Below are positions 1-7,758 of a stretch of 64,000 nucleotides of DNA, in pieces; the first letter of the stretch is position 1, and every line of letters begins with the position of its first letter. Source of the stretch: Bariatricus massiliensis (lineage in GTDB: Bacteria > Bacillota > Clostridia > Lachnospirales > Lachnospiraceae). A program made the translations under genes and the position numbers. The stretch spans positions 662,760 through 726,759 of the forward strand of contig NZ_LT574837.1 of NCBI RefSeq assembly GCF_900086725.1, in the 5' to 3' direction. The notes below the pieces were generated by a model. That model worked only from the letters and a program-made list of their open reading frames with translations, was not told the DNA's origin and did not search any database.

Positions 1-1303
1 TTCCCGCCACACTGCCGCTTACATTGCCCTTATTGGGGGAGGCGGTTACCGTAATATTGGTGTCAGGCATATCCTTCGCTTTTGGGGTTATGCCGTCAGC
101 TTCATAGCCATCGTTGACAGAGACCGGACTGCCGCTTTGAACCTCCACGGTGTACCCCGGTTTTTCTGCCGTGATGGTATAGCCGCCTTTACCCTCCCAA
201 TCCCTGCACACCAGCACCTCATAATTTCCACTGCCATCAATCGTTGTACTGTAAGTCCTAGTCTGGCTGTCCATAGAGGTTGGGCCGGTGAATCTTATCA
301 CCGCGCCTTCCATGGAAACTCCTCCCATATCTGTCACGTTTCCTGACACGGTTCCGGAAGGATAGGATGAATTAACTTCCACATTCGCGAATACGTTTGT
401 ATCCTGCACAACGACCCTTCCGTCATGAGGCTTCGTAACCATAATGCATTTACTCTCCCCCCCGATTGTAATCGGGCCAGTGACCGTAACATCATAAGTC
501 CCTTCCCATACGCCCGCCACCTCAAATTTATATCTATAGGGGATAACTGTCTCCTCATCCTTTGTGAGAGTGCCGGTAAACACCTTTCGTGTTCCGTCCG
601 CCGTACTCCGGCCGTTGAACATTATGGTTCCGCCCTCTTTAAGTTTCCCCCCGGAATCTGCAAGTTTTCCGGAAACTGTGTGCGTATTCGGCGTGGCCGC
701 TGCGCTGATATTCTGAGAGACGTCGCCGTCTGACACCTCAATGGAAGCTCCGTCCTTGATTTCTATCGTATACCCCGGTTTCTCCGCCGTAATGGTATAA
801 GTCCCCTCCGGCACACCGACACTGTAACTGCCGTTTGTCAGAACCGTCTCAAAGAATTGGCCGCCGCCGGTGAAGGTCACCACCGCCCCGTCCAGATTGC
901 AGCCGTTCTCCTCTGTGAGACTGCCGCTGACCTGACGGATGAGAAAGGAAGCCTCTAACGCGATATCATGTGTCACACTGTCGCTGTCCACCGTAACGAT
1001 GCCGCCGGAAGTGATGATAATCTGACTGCCGCTCAGTGAGGCTGCCGCCTGATAGGTTCCGGCTTCCATGCCGAGACTGTACGCCCCGTCCGCCACCTGT
1101 GTGGTGTAGGTTTTTGCCTGTCCGCTTGTATTGATACCGGTGAAGGTCACCACCGCCCCGTCCATATCATGACCGTTTGTGTCGGTTACCGTGCCGCTCA
1201 CCGTGATTTCGTCTGCCGGCTCCTCCGCCAAGACAGTAAGGTTCGTGGACAGAAGCGTCAGTGCGATTGCCAAAAATGCCGCCAGTCTTTTCTTTCGTTT
1301 CAT
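1..1303 (-). CDS. Secreted surface protein with repeated carboxypeptidase-regulatory-like domains (N-terminal part, runs off left edge)
   Basis: The frame is open from an ATG at 1301-1303 on the minus strand to base 1, about 434 codons without a stop, so the gene continues beyond the window. The first ~30 residues form a signal peptide: a KRKKR basic start, a hydrophobic stretch and an LAEEP end. After it come repeats of roughly 90-100 residues, each opening with VSGxVTDxxGxxMxGAVVTF or a close variant. Five such openings are visible before the edge, and a YTITAEKPGYT block occurs twice. This is the pattern of carboxypeptidase-regulatory-like or PEGA-like beta-sandwich repeats used as spacers or adhesive modules in exported proteins. 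No anchor or catalytic domain is visible because the C-terminus is missing. The neighbour is a divergently transcribed sensor kinase. The export prediction is firm; the exact domain family is less certain. Confidence 0.75.
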   Translation of the reverse strand, partial: MKRKKRLAAFLAIALTLLSTNLTVLAEEPADEITVSGTVTDTNGHDMDGAVVTFTGINTSGQAKTYTTQVADGAYSLGMEAGTYQAAASLSGSQIIITSGGIVTVDSDSVTHDIALEASFLIRQVSGSLTEENGCNLDGAVVTFTGGGQFFETVLTNGSYSVGVPEGTYTITAEKPGYTIEIKDGASIEVSDGDVSQNISAAATPNTHTVSGKLADSGGKLKEGGTIMFNGRSTADGTRKVFTGTLTKDEETVIPYRYKFEVAGVWEGTYDVTVTGPITIGGESKCIMVTKPHDGRVVVQDTNVFANVEVNSSYPSGTVSGNVTDMGGVSMEGAVIRFTGPTSMDSQTRTYSTTIDGSGNYEVLVCRDWEGKGGYTITAEKPGYTVEVQSGSPVSVNDGYEADGITPKAKDMPDTNITVTASPNKGNVSGSVAG

Positions 1304-1336
1304 TCTTCTATATACCTCTCTTCCCTTGCGCTTTTA

Positions 1337-1366
1337 TATACAATTATGTGATGATGTTAGGGGCAA
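1337..1366 (-). promoter_or_regulatory. Possible promoter of the repeat-containing surface protein
   Basis: On the minus strand TTGCCC (1361-1366) and TGTATA (1337-1342) are separated by 18 bp. They lie about 35-60 bp upstream of the ATG at 1303. Both hexamers deviate from consensus, so this is tentative. Confidence 0.3.
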
Positions 1367-1441
1367 AAAGTCTTTCACCCACTTGATGTCTACGGATTTA
1401 ATCTTAGCAAAAAAGCGGAGGGCGAAAAAAGAGGGTCTTCC

Positions 1442-1471
1442 TAATTGGTAGGAAACTGCCCTTAACTGGTA
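1442..1471. promoter_or_regulatory. Pair of direct repeats resembling a LytTR-family binding site
   Basis: TAATTGGTA (1442-1450) and TAACTGGTA (1463-1471) are direct repeats exactly 21 bp apart. On the minus strand they read TACCAATTA and TACCAGTTA, close to the ACAGTTAAG-type half-sites that LytTR regulators bind as 21-22-bp-spaced direct repeats. A LytTR regulator is encoded nearby at 3473-4192, and the proximal repeat ends 10 bp before a candidate -35 for the sensor kinase. The site lies between two divergent genes, so either could be the target. Confidence 0.45.
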
Positions 1472-1481
1472 AAGGTTGCTC

Positions 1482-1511
1482 TTGATTTGCTTCCCTCTTT
1501 GCTGGTATGCT
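1482..1511 (+). promoter_or_regulatory. Possible promoter of the GHKL sensor kinase
   Basis: TTGATT (1482-1487) and TATGCT (1506-1511) are 18 bp apart, directly downstream of the LytTR-like repeats and directly upstream of the kinase ribosome site. The match is moderate. Confidence 0.35.
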
Positions 1512-1533
1512 GATAGAAAAGGAGGTTTTTTTC

Positions 1534-3423
1534 TTGAATTACATAAAATCAAACTGGAAAATAGTGCTGTTCCCTCTTTATGCGCTCTTCATCTTTTTGG
1601 CGTTTACTTTTATGCGCTCTTATACAGTTACCGACGCAGACAGGCTGTTCCTCACGCCTACATTTGAGGATTCTAATGGCTGGGATATCTATAAAATGGA
1701 GAACGGTACAAAAAAAGAGGCCTCTGTTCAGGAGCTTTTTGACAGTTCCGGCGAGACGTTCTATCTTTCCCGTGTATTGGATAAAGGCATGGAACAGGCC
1801 GGGTATACCGTACTGGAATTGGATGGCACAACTTGGCAGGAGAGTGTCTTTTTGGATGGAGAGCTTCTCTATACTGTGAATCCGGGCCTCGACAACCGCA
1901 TCGGCTCCGTGGAATTCCCGAAAGAATATGAAGGGCTTCCGGGGATGGGTGAGTATGTACGCCTGACACTGCCCCCGGATTATGCAGGAAAGACACTGAC
2001 AATCGCCGCCGCGTCCTATACCGCGGCAGACTACCGCGGGCTGCCGATGGTCCGTCTGTCCAGCGAAAACATTCTGACACAGCTGCTTGTCAGTGACGCG
2101 AACCGGATTTCCATGCCTGCCACGGCTTATATGGCGGCTGCCCTCCTGCTGTTGGGACTCTTCTTTTACAACTGGTATCACGGGCAAAAGTCATATTCCA
2201 ACCTGCTGTTGACCGCAGCGGCCTTAATACAGTCACTGCGTGTCCTGCTGAACTTTGAGTTTTATTTCAGCTCTCATTTTTCACTCAATTTTATACCGGT
2301 AGGGCTGCTTATCCCTTTATCGCTGGAATTGCCAATCCTGTACCTGCTCCTGCAGATGAAACGCTGGAAGAAATGGTATGCGTCATTTATACTAGTGCCG
2401 TTTGTACTGTCGCTTGCAGCCCACCTCATACCAGATTTCTCTTTCGCTTCTTCGTGTGATACATTACTGTATCTTCCTCTGCTGGCATTGTGTGTGTTCG
2501 CCGTTTTGGAATGGAAGGATAAGAATACGGTCTTTCGCCTGTTCACGCCGGCCTTATTTGCGGTCATCGCAGCCGGCATCGCAGCCGCTTCATATCTTAT
2601 ACTGGCCGGGCACGGGGATTCCGTTTTTGTAAGTATGCTCCGTTCCCCGACTGTCATGCTGTATGAAGCCTTTCAGTTTTACGGCGGCATCCTGCTGCTC
2701 CTTGGTGGCGGAGTCAGTTTTGTTCAGGCTGTACATAAAGCGGCAGCCATACAGAGTGAGCTGTCTGTGATATCGGCAAAAAATGAGCTGATTCAAGAGA
2801 ACATTCAGAGTATTCAGGAGAGCAGTACCGAGATTGCGGGCATGCGCCATGATATGCTGCGCCATCTGCACACAATGCTGGATTTGAGCCACGAGGGAAA
2901 TGCGGAGCGGTTACAGCGTTACCTCGAAGAACTGACGAAAGAAACAGAAACAATCCCGCCGTTAAGAGTGTGCCAGCATCCTATCGTCAATGCCCTTGTA
3001 ACACGTGCCCTTGCCAAAGCGAAGAGAGAACGTATCCAAATGAATCTACACGTGGAAGTGCCCGCAGATATTTCTATCCCCGACGCAGACTTGTGTACTC
3101 TGCTGATGAATATGCTGGACAATGCCATAGAGGCGCTGTCTCTGCTCCCCGGAAAAAAGGAGCGGGTACTCGAACTGACTATGCACGTGCGCGGACGCTA
3201 TCTGTTTGTTGAAACTATGAACCCTTGTGATGGCACTACCCTGACAGACAAAGAAACAGGGCTTTTTCGAAGCATGAAAGGCGCCGGGCACGGGTACGGC
3301 ATGAAAGCCATGTCAGATATTGCGAAAAAATACCAAAGCAAGCTCCAGATAAAACAGGAAGACGGTACCGTCATCGTCCGCACCGCCCTCCTTATGCCTG
3401 ATACAAACTCTTCTGTACAATAA
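1534..3423 (+). CDS. Membrane sensor histidine kinase, GHKL (HATPase_c_5) type
   Basis: This is a 629-residue sensor kinase. The TTG at 1534 is chosen as start because AAGGAGG lies 8 bp upstream; an ATG at 1507 precedes that ribosome site. There is one N-terminal membrane segment, then an extracytoplasmic region of about 170 residues, then about seven membrane segments, similar in layout to 7TMR-DISM receptors. A short coiled stretch leads to the phosphoacceptor region GMRHDMLRHLH. The ATPase part has an N box (MNMLDNAIEAL) and a G box (GHGYGMKAM), typical of the AgrC/NatK-like GHKL family that pairs with LytTR regulators. The only LytTR regulator nearby is the convergent gene at 3473-4192, which is the likely partner. 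Such systems often sense peptides or envelope states; the signal here is unknown. Confidence 0.85.
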   Translation: MNYIKSNWKIVLFPLYALFIFLAFTFMRSYTVTDADRLFLTPTFEDSNGWDIYKMENGTKKEASVQELFDSSGETFYLSRVLDKGMEQAGYTVLELDGTTWQESVFLDGELLYTVNPGLDNRIGSVEFPKEYEGLPGMGEYVRLTLPPDYAGKTLTIAAASYTAADYRGLPMVRLSSENILTQLLVSDANRISMPATAYMAAALLLLGLFFYNWYHGQKSYSNLLLTAAALIQSLRVLLNFEFYFSSHFSLNFIPVGLLIPLSLELPILYLLLQMKRWKKWYASFILVPFVLSLAAHLIPDFSFASSCDTLLYLPLLALCVFAVLEWKDKNTVFRLFTPALFAVIAAGIAAASYLILAGHGDSVFVSMLRSPTVMLYEAFQFYGGILLLLGGGVSFVQAVHKAAAIQSELSVISAKNELIQENIQSIQESSTEIAGMRHDMLRHLHTMLDLSHEGNAERLQRYLEELTKETETIPPLRVCQHPIVNALVTRALAKAKRERIQMNLHVEVPADISIPDADLCTLLMNMLDNAIEALSLLPGKKERVLELTMHVRGRYLFVETMNPCDGTTLTDKETGLFRSMKGAGHGYGMKAMSDIAKKYQSKLQIKQEDGTVIVRTALLMPDTNSSVQ

Positions 3424-3426
3424 AAG

Positions 3427-3464
3427 ACACTGCCCTTTCCTTCAGGTGGAAATGGCAGTGTTTT
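3427..3464. terminator. Bidirectional hairpin terminator between convergent kinase and regulator genes
   Basis: The arms CACTGCC (3428-3434) and GGCAGTG (3454-3460), extended by an inner TTTCC/GGAAA pairing, form a hairpin. It is followed by TTTT on the plus strand and, read on the minus strand, by a TTTTA stretch. It sits directly after both stop codons. Confidence 0.7.
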
Positions 3465-3472
3465 AAATTGTG

Positions 3473-4192
3473 TCAGATTTTCAAAAAAGCAAAATACTTC
3501 TCAAAGAACTGGTCATAACAGCGGCGGCTTATGGGAAACGTCCTTCCATTGTCCATGAGCACGTCCATGCGCTGTATCTCCCTGACATGGCTCAGGTTAA
3601 TGATGTAACTGTTGTGGGACTGGCAGAAACCAAATGCGGGAAGCTGAGGTTTCAAGGCAGAAAGTGCGCCGTTCCAGTCACGGAAGCTGTCGCCGAGCCA
3701 TATTCTTGTGCGGTGCTGGGTAGATTCCAACGCATAAATATCCGGAAACGGAATGAATACCTGCCTGCCCTCTATCTTAAGGGAAAGCCGTGTCCCCGCA
3801 TAATTTCTGAGGTAGTCCGCCATAAGAATAGTTTCTAATTTTTTAAAATCCACTGGTTTTAGCAGATACCAAAGGGGCTGCGTGTCAAAACAGTCAAATA
3901 CATAGTCACGGTAGGCCGTAATGTAGACAATACTGCACGTAACCTGCTGTTTCCGCAAAGTCCTAGCCAGCTCTATCCCGTTTTCATCGGAAAGCTCGAT
4001 GTCCAAAAGCAGGATGTTCCAGCAGTTTATGTCCCCCGGCATTCTGCGCTGCATCGACGCCGCCCCGCTGAATACATCGATTTCAAAATCCCGGCCGCGC
4101 GTCAGGCCGTTTTCAGTCATAATCTCTTCTGTTTTCCGGTTCAGATGATGGAGAAACTGCTCATCATCATCACAAATCGCAATACGGTACAT
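3473..4192 (-). CDS. LytTR-family response regulator
   Basis: This is a 239-residue response regulator. The N-terminal receiver domain starts YRIAICDDDEQ and carries the phosphoacceptor in LLLDIELSDENG, followed by the conserved T and K positions (ITAYRDY, LLKPVDF). The C-terminal ~100 residues are a LytTR DNA-binding domain (VFIPFPDIYALESTQHRTRIW and a NLSHVREIQRMD region). The start is set at the ATG at 4192 because GGGAGG lies about 10 bp upstream and the receiver domain begins there; an in-frame ATG at 4210 has no ribosome site. It lies tail to tail with the GHKL kinase at 1534-3423, its probable partner. The likely target is the 21-bp-spaced repeat pair at 1442-1471. Confidence 0.88.
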   Translation of the reverse strand: MYRIAICDDDEQFLHHLNRKTEEIMTENGLTRGRDFEIDVFSGAASMQRRMPGDINCWNILLLDIELSDENGIELARTLRKQQVTCSIVYITAYRDYVFDCFDTQPLWYLLKPVDFKKLETILMADYLRNYAGTRLSLKIEGRQVFIPFPDIYALESTQHRTRIWLGDSFRDWNGALSALKPQLPAFGFCQSHNSYIINLSHVREIQRMDVLMDNGRTFPISRRCYDQFFEKYFAFLKI

Positions 4193-4285
4193 CCCTTCCC
4201 CGCCTCCCAATGATAACTACTTTTTTAGGTGAAGTATATCATTTTTCAGCCGTTAAAACAATGCGATTCGGGATTCTTTCCCATT

Positions 4286-5791
4286 TTATTCCCGCAGAGT
4301 CGCCCGAATCAGCTCCTCATTGGAAAGCGCTGACAGCTCTTTCACTTTTTCAAAATCCAATCCCAGAGCCTCTGTCATGCGGGTTCCGTACTCCTCATCC
4401 GCAAGATAACAGTGTACGGCATGGCGGTACTTAATATTTTCCGTTACCGGCGCTATATTATTCGCCGTATTTTCAATAAGAACCGCTCTTTTTTCCTCTG
4501 TCATCACCCGGTACAAATCTCCGCCCGCGCGGAAGTTGTCGTCCGTCGGGTCGTCCTTGGGATCATACGCATACAGTGCACCGGACAAATCTAGCGGCGG
4601 TTCCATCACGTCTGGCTGTGCCGCCCAGTCCCCCGCGCTGTTCGGCGTATAGGCCGGCCTTCCGCCGTAGTTGCCGTCCACACGCATGGCCCCGTCCCGG
4701 TGATAATCATTGACCTCGCAGCGCGCTTTGTTTACCGGAATCTGATTGTAGTTGATGCCCAGCCTGTAGCGCTGCGCGTCCCCGTAGACAAACAGCCTTC
4801 CCTGCAGGAATTTATCCGGCGAGAATCCGATACCGGGCACCACATGGGCCGGTGTGAACGCCGCCTGTTCTACCTCTGCAAAATAGTTTTCCGGATTCCT
4901 GTTCAATTCCAAAACTCCCACTTCGTGGAGCGGAAACTCCTTGTGGCGCCATATTTTTGTAATGTCGAACGGATTTTCATAGTGCTTCAATGCCTGTTCC
5001 TCCGTCATAATCTGTACATACAGCGTCCATCTCGGATACTCTCCCTTTTCAATGGATTCGTACAAATCACGCCCATGGCTTTCCCGGTCCACGGCTATAA
5101 GCTCAGCCGCTTCTTTGTCACTTAAGTTCTTAATGCCCTGCTGTGTGCGGAAATGGAACTTACACCACACACGTTTATTCTCTGCATTGTAAAAGCTAAA
5201 GGTGTGCTCTCCGTAAAAATGCATATGGCGGAAGGATGCAGGAATTCCCCGGTCAGACATCACAACGGTGGTCTGATGGAAGGTCTCGGGAAGCAGTGTC
5301 CAAAAATCCCAGTTGTTCTGCGCAGAGCGCATTCCGGTACGTGGGTCTCTTTTAACTGCACGGTTCAAATCCGGAAAATTATGTACGTCCCTGAGGAAGA
5401 AGGTCGGGGTGTTATTGCCTACCAAGTCCCAATTCCCTTCCTCGGTGTAAAATTTACATGCAACGCCTCTGATGTCCCGTTCAGCGTCCGCAGCTCCACG
5501 CTCTCCTGCCACCGTGGAAAAACGGACAAACACTTCCGTTTCTTTCCCCGGCTCAAACACCTTTGCTCTCGTCCACTCTGTAATATCATGTGTTACTTTG
5601 AATGTTCCGTAAGCTCCCCAGCCTTTGGCATGCATCCTCCGCTCCGGAATCACTTCTCTGTCAAAATGCGCAAGCTTTTCTAAAAGCCATACATCCTGCA
5701 TCGCAACCGGACCCCTCGGGCCTGCCGTCAACGAATTTTCATTTTCAGCTACCGGCGCCCCTACTTCATTTGTAAGTTTCTTAGCCTCCAT
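4286..5791 (-). CDS. katA: Monofunctional heme catalase
   Basis: This enzyme converts hydrogen peroxide to water and oxygen in the cytoplasm. The 501-residue length fits small-subunit catalases. Key features are visible: the distal histidine in RRMHAKGWGAYG (residue 54 from the chosen start), the asparagine in NNTPTFFLRD, and the heme-ligand tyrosine motif RLFVYGDAQ. The start is the ATG at 5791 with AAGGAGG just upstream; the longer frame begins inside the operator region. A consensus promoter and a palindromic PerR/Fur-like box lie immediately upstream, so peroxide or iron control is expected. Catalase is uncommon among strict anaerobes, which makes its presence here of interest. It is a single gene, not visibly in an operon. 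Confidence 0.95.
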   Translation of the reverse strand: MEAKKLTNEVGAPVAENENSLTAGPRGPVAMQDVWLLEKLAHFDREVIPERRMHAKGWGAYGTFKVTHDITEWTRAKVFEPGKETEVFVRFSTVAGERGAADAERDIRGVACKFYTEEGNWDLVGNNTPTFFLRDVHNFPDLNRAVKRDPRTGMRSAQNNWDFWTLLPETFHQTTVVMSDRGIPASFRHMHFYGEHTFSFYNAENKRVWCKFHFRTQQGIKNLSDKEAAELIAVDRESHGRDLYESIEKGEYPRWTLYVQIMTEEQALKHYENPFDITKIWRHKEFPLHEVGVLELNRNPENYFAEVEQAAFTPAHVVPGIGFSPDKFLQGRLFVYGDAQRYRLGINYNQIPVNKARCEVNDYHRDGAMRVDGNYGGRPAYTPNSAGDWAAQPDVMEPPLDLSGALYAYDPKDDPTDDNFRAGGDLYRVMTEEKRAVLIENTANNIAPVTENIKYRHAVHCYLADEEYGTRMTEALGLDFEKVKELSALSNEELIRATLRE

Positions 5792-5812
5792 GTATCCATC
5801 CTCCTTCTTAAT

Positions 5813-5825
5813 AATGATTATCATT
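5813..5825. promoter_or_regulatory. PerR/Fur-like palindromic operator of catalase
   Basis: AATGATTATCATT is a perfect dyad around 5819, matching the core of Fur and PerR boxes. It lies between the catalase promoter and the ribosome site. A second, imperfect copy of the pattern (5829-5846) overlaps the -10. PerR is the likelier regulator given the target gene, but the sequence alone does not separate PerR from Fur. Confidence 0.65.
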
Positions 5826-5841
5826 TTTAATTACTATCATC

Positions 5842-5870
5842 ATTATATCTTTTCTGACAAGTCAAGTCAA
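5842..5870 (-). promoter_or_regulatory. Catalase promoter
   Basis: On the minus strand TTGACT (5865-5870) and TATAAT (5842-5847) are separated by exactly 17 bp. This places the transcript start near 5835, directly over the PerR/Fur-like box. Confidence 0.7.
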
Positions 5871-5925
5871 TAATGGTTATTTTTCTGTCAATTATTTTTT
5901 TCTGATTAATAGATTGTAGAATTGT

Positions 5926-5954
5926 TTGACATCAGCGTGGGAGAATAATAAAAT
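5926..5954 (+). promoter_or_regulatory. Promoter of the frameshifted membrane gene
   Basis: TTGACA (5926-5931) and TAAAAT (5949-5954) are separated by 17 bp, about 30 bp before the start codon at 5988. This is a near-consensus promoter in front of a broken gene. Confidence 0.65.
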
Positions 5955-5987
5955 GAACCTGATAAAAATGAAATTGAGGAGAATATT

Positions 5988-6516
5988 ATGAGAAAGAATG
6001 CGACACCGATATTTTTTATATATGGCATTATTGCAGGAATACTATGCCGCCTGACAGATTTTTGTCCGGCGGACAGCATTTGGTGTTTTTCATCCGTCGC
6101 CACACTTTTTGGATTTTGGATTATCTGTATTGTAATTATCGTTTTGAAAAGCACTTCTAATTTAAGCTCAGGAATTAACACATTTTTATATATGTTTGGG
6201 ATGACACTGAGCTTTTATGTATTGAAATATATACTGGGATTGGTCTCACCGGCATTTGATAATGATGGATTTCAAACAAATCTTTTTATTTTATATTCGG
6301 TTCTTTCGCTTGGCTGCGGCAGAGGCCATAGGCGTACTGATCTACTTTATGAATAATAAGGTATTTCTATTTCAACTTTTGATGGATATAATCGCTTCCG
6401 TCACGCTGGGAGCAATGTTTTATAAAAGGACAAACAGTAAGGCAATATATACCGCTTCCATATTTGTCATCACTTTTACAGTATATATGATTGTATACAG
6501 ACCGTTTTTGACGTAA
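5988..6516 (+). pseudogene. Small membrane protein gene broken by a +1 frameshift
   Basis: Two overlapping reading frames together make one membrane protein. The first (5988-6356) has a good ribosome site (GAGGAG) and three hydrophobic segments. It loses its membrane character after LFILYSVLSL and ends in an arginine-rich tail. The second frame (from 6256) continues with AAAEAIGVLIYFMNN and two more hydrophobic segments. Removing one G from the TTGG near 6311 joins the two as SLAAAEAIGVLIYF, giving about 175 residues with five membrane segments. I do not recognise the family. A consensus promoter and ribosome site are intact, so the damage is either recent or a sequencing error. Confidence 0.7.
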
Positions 6517-6584
6517 AGTTATGAGTAGCAGATTTTCCATTTTTATGTCACAATAGAAAACAGAAAGAAAAGCTGGAGGTCATT

Positions 6585-7727
6585 ATGAAATATGTAAATT
6601 ATCCCGGAACTGATAAGCAGGTATCGGTAGTGGGATTCGGGGGTCTGCGGTTTGGCCTTGATAAAACCGATGAAGAGAACGCTGACATGATACTGTATGC
6701 CTACGATAAGGGAATCAATTATTTTGACACCGCTCCCGGATACTGTGATGACAGGAGCGAGAAAATATTCGGTATCGCCTTCCGGAAGCTTTTGGCAGAA
6801 GGAAAGACGGACTTTTACGTCTCCACAAAAAGCAAGCCGAAGATGTGCCCGACAAAGGAACTGGCAATCGCTTCCGTGAAACGCTCTCTGGAAATCATGG
6901 GGATTCCGAAAATCCACTTTTACCATGTATGGTGTATCCGGAAAATGGAGCATTATGAACTGTCCATGGCAAAAGGCGGACAGTACGAGGGTCTGAAATG
7001 GTGTCAGGAACAGGGACTTATCGACCATCTCTGCTTCTCCTCCCACCAGCCGGGCGAGGAAGTGGTACAAGTGCTGGATGCCCACACCTTTACAGGCGTA
7101 ACTATGGGGATTAACCTGCTTAATTTTCCTTACCGCTGGAAGGGTGTAGAATATGCTTATCAAAAGGGCTATGGTGTCGTGGCCATGAACCCGCTCTGCG
7201 GCGGTACAATCCCGGCTCATGAAAAAGAGCTGGCCTTTCTCGCCGAACCCGGAGAGACCGTGACGCAGGCGGCTCTGCGCTTCAATATTGCCAGTCCCGA
7301 AATCACAATTTCTTTGATTGGGTTCAGCCGCAAGAGCGATATCGATGAGGCCTGTGAGATGGCGGACCATGCAGTACCGTTTCAGACGTCCGATTTGGAG
7401 CGTATCAAGGAAAAGTTCCATGGGGCCACAAAGGAAATATGTACCGGCTGCGGGTACTGCCGTGTCTGCCCAAAGGGAATCAATATTCCTGCCTATATGC
7501 TGCTGTATAACGAAAAGCAGATGTTCCATAAGACGGAGGAAGAGATGATCGATATGGTGTATGGGCTGGAGTATTATAACTACAGCGCCAACACGAAGGG
7601 AAGGGCCGGGGACTGTATCAAGTGCAGGAAATGTGAGCAGGAGTGTACCCAGCACCTCGGAATCGTGCGGCGGCTGGAGGAGATTGCCGGCTGGGAGAGC
7701 CAGACGGAGGATACGGTTACGGTGTAA
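6585..7727 (+). CDS. Aldo/keto reductase with C-terminal 4Fe-4S ferredoxin-like domain
   Basis: This 380-residue protein has an N-terminal aldo/keto reductase barrel and a C-terminal iron-sulfur part. Catalytic positions are visible: aspartate and tyrosine in NYFDTAPGYCDD, lysine in STKSKPK, and histidine in HFYHVWCI. The C-terminus carries CTGCGYCRVCPKG and CIKCRKCEQEC, two cysteine clusters typical of 4Fe-4S-binding AKRs in clostridia. These enzymes probably pass electrons between ferredoxin-like clusters and a carbonyl substrate; the substrate is unknown. The ribosome site (GGAGG) is 6-7 bp before the ATG. The gene stands alone between the frameshifted membrane gene and a convergent metallo-hydrolase gene. 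A second gene of this type lies at 62605-63753. Confidence 0.9.
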   Translation: MKYVNYPGTDKQVSVVGFGGLRFGLDKTDEENADMILYAYDKGINYFDTAPGYCDDRSEKIFGIAFRKLLAEGKTDFYVSTKSKPKMCPTKELAIASVKRSLEIMGIPKIHFYHVWCIRKMEHYELSMAKGGQYEGLKWCQEQGLIDHLCFSSHQPGEEVVQVLDAHTFTGVTMGINLLNFPYRWKGVEYAYQKGYGVVAMNPLCGGTIPAHEKELAFLAEPGETVTQAALRFNIASPEITISLIGFSRKSDIDEACEMADHAVPFQTSDLERIKEKFHGATKEICTGCGYCRVCPKGINIPAYMLLYNEKQMFHKTEEEMIDMVYGLEYYNYSANTKGRAGDCIKCRKCEQECTQHLGIVRRLEEIAGWESQTEDTVTV

Positions 7728-7758
7728 TATAGGAATCTAATATTTTTATACATAAATG

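Noticed and set aside
1549..2187. A 212-codon minus-strand frame opposite the GHKL kinase
   Set aside because: Antisense shadow; the plus-strand protein has clear kinase motifs.
6543..7655. A 370-codon minus-strand open frame opposite the aldo/keto reductase
   Set aside because: It is antisense to a clear AKR with catalytic and cysteine motifs, has no ribosome site or recognisable domain, and arises from codon bias.
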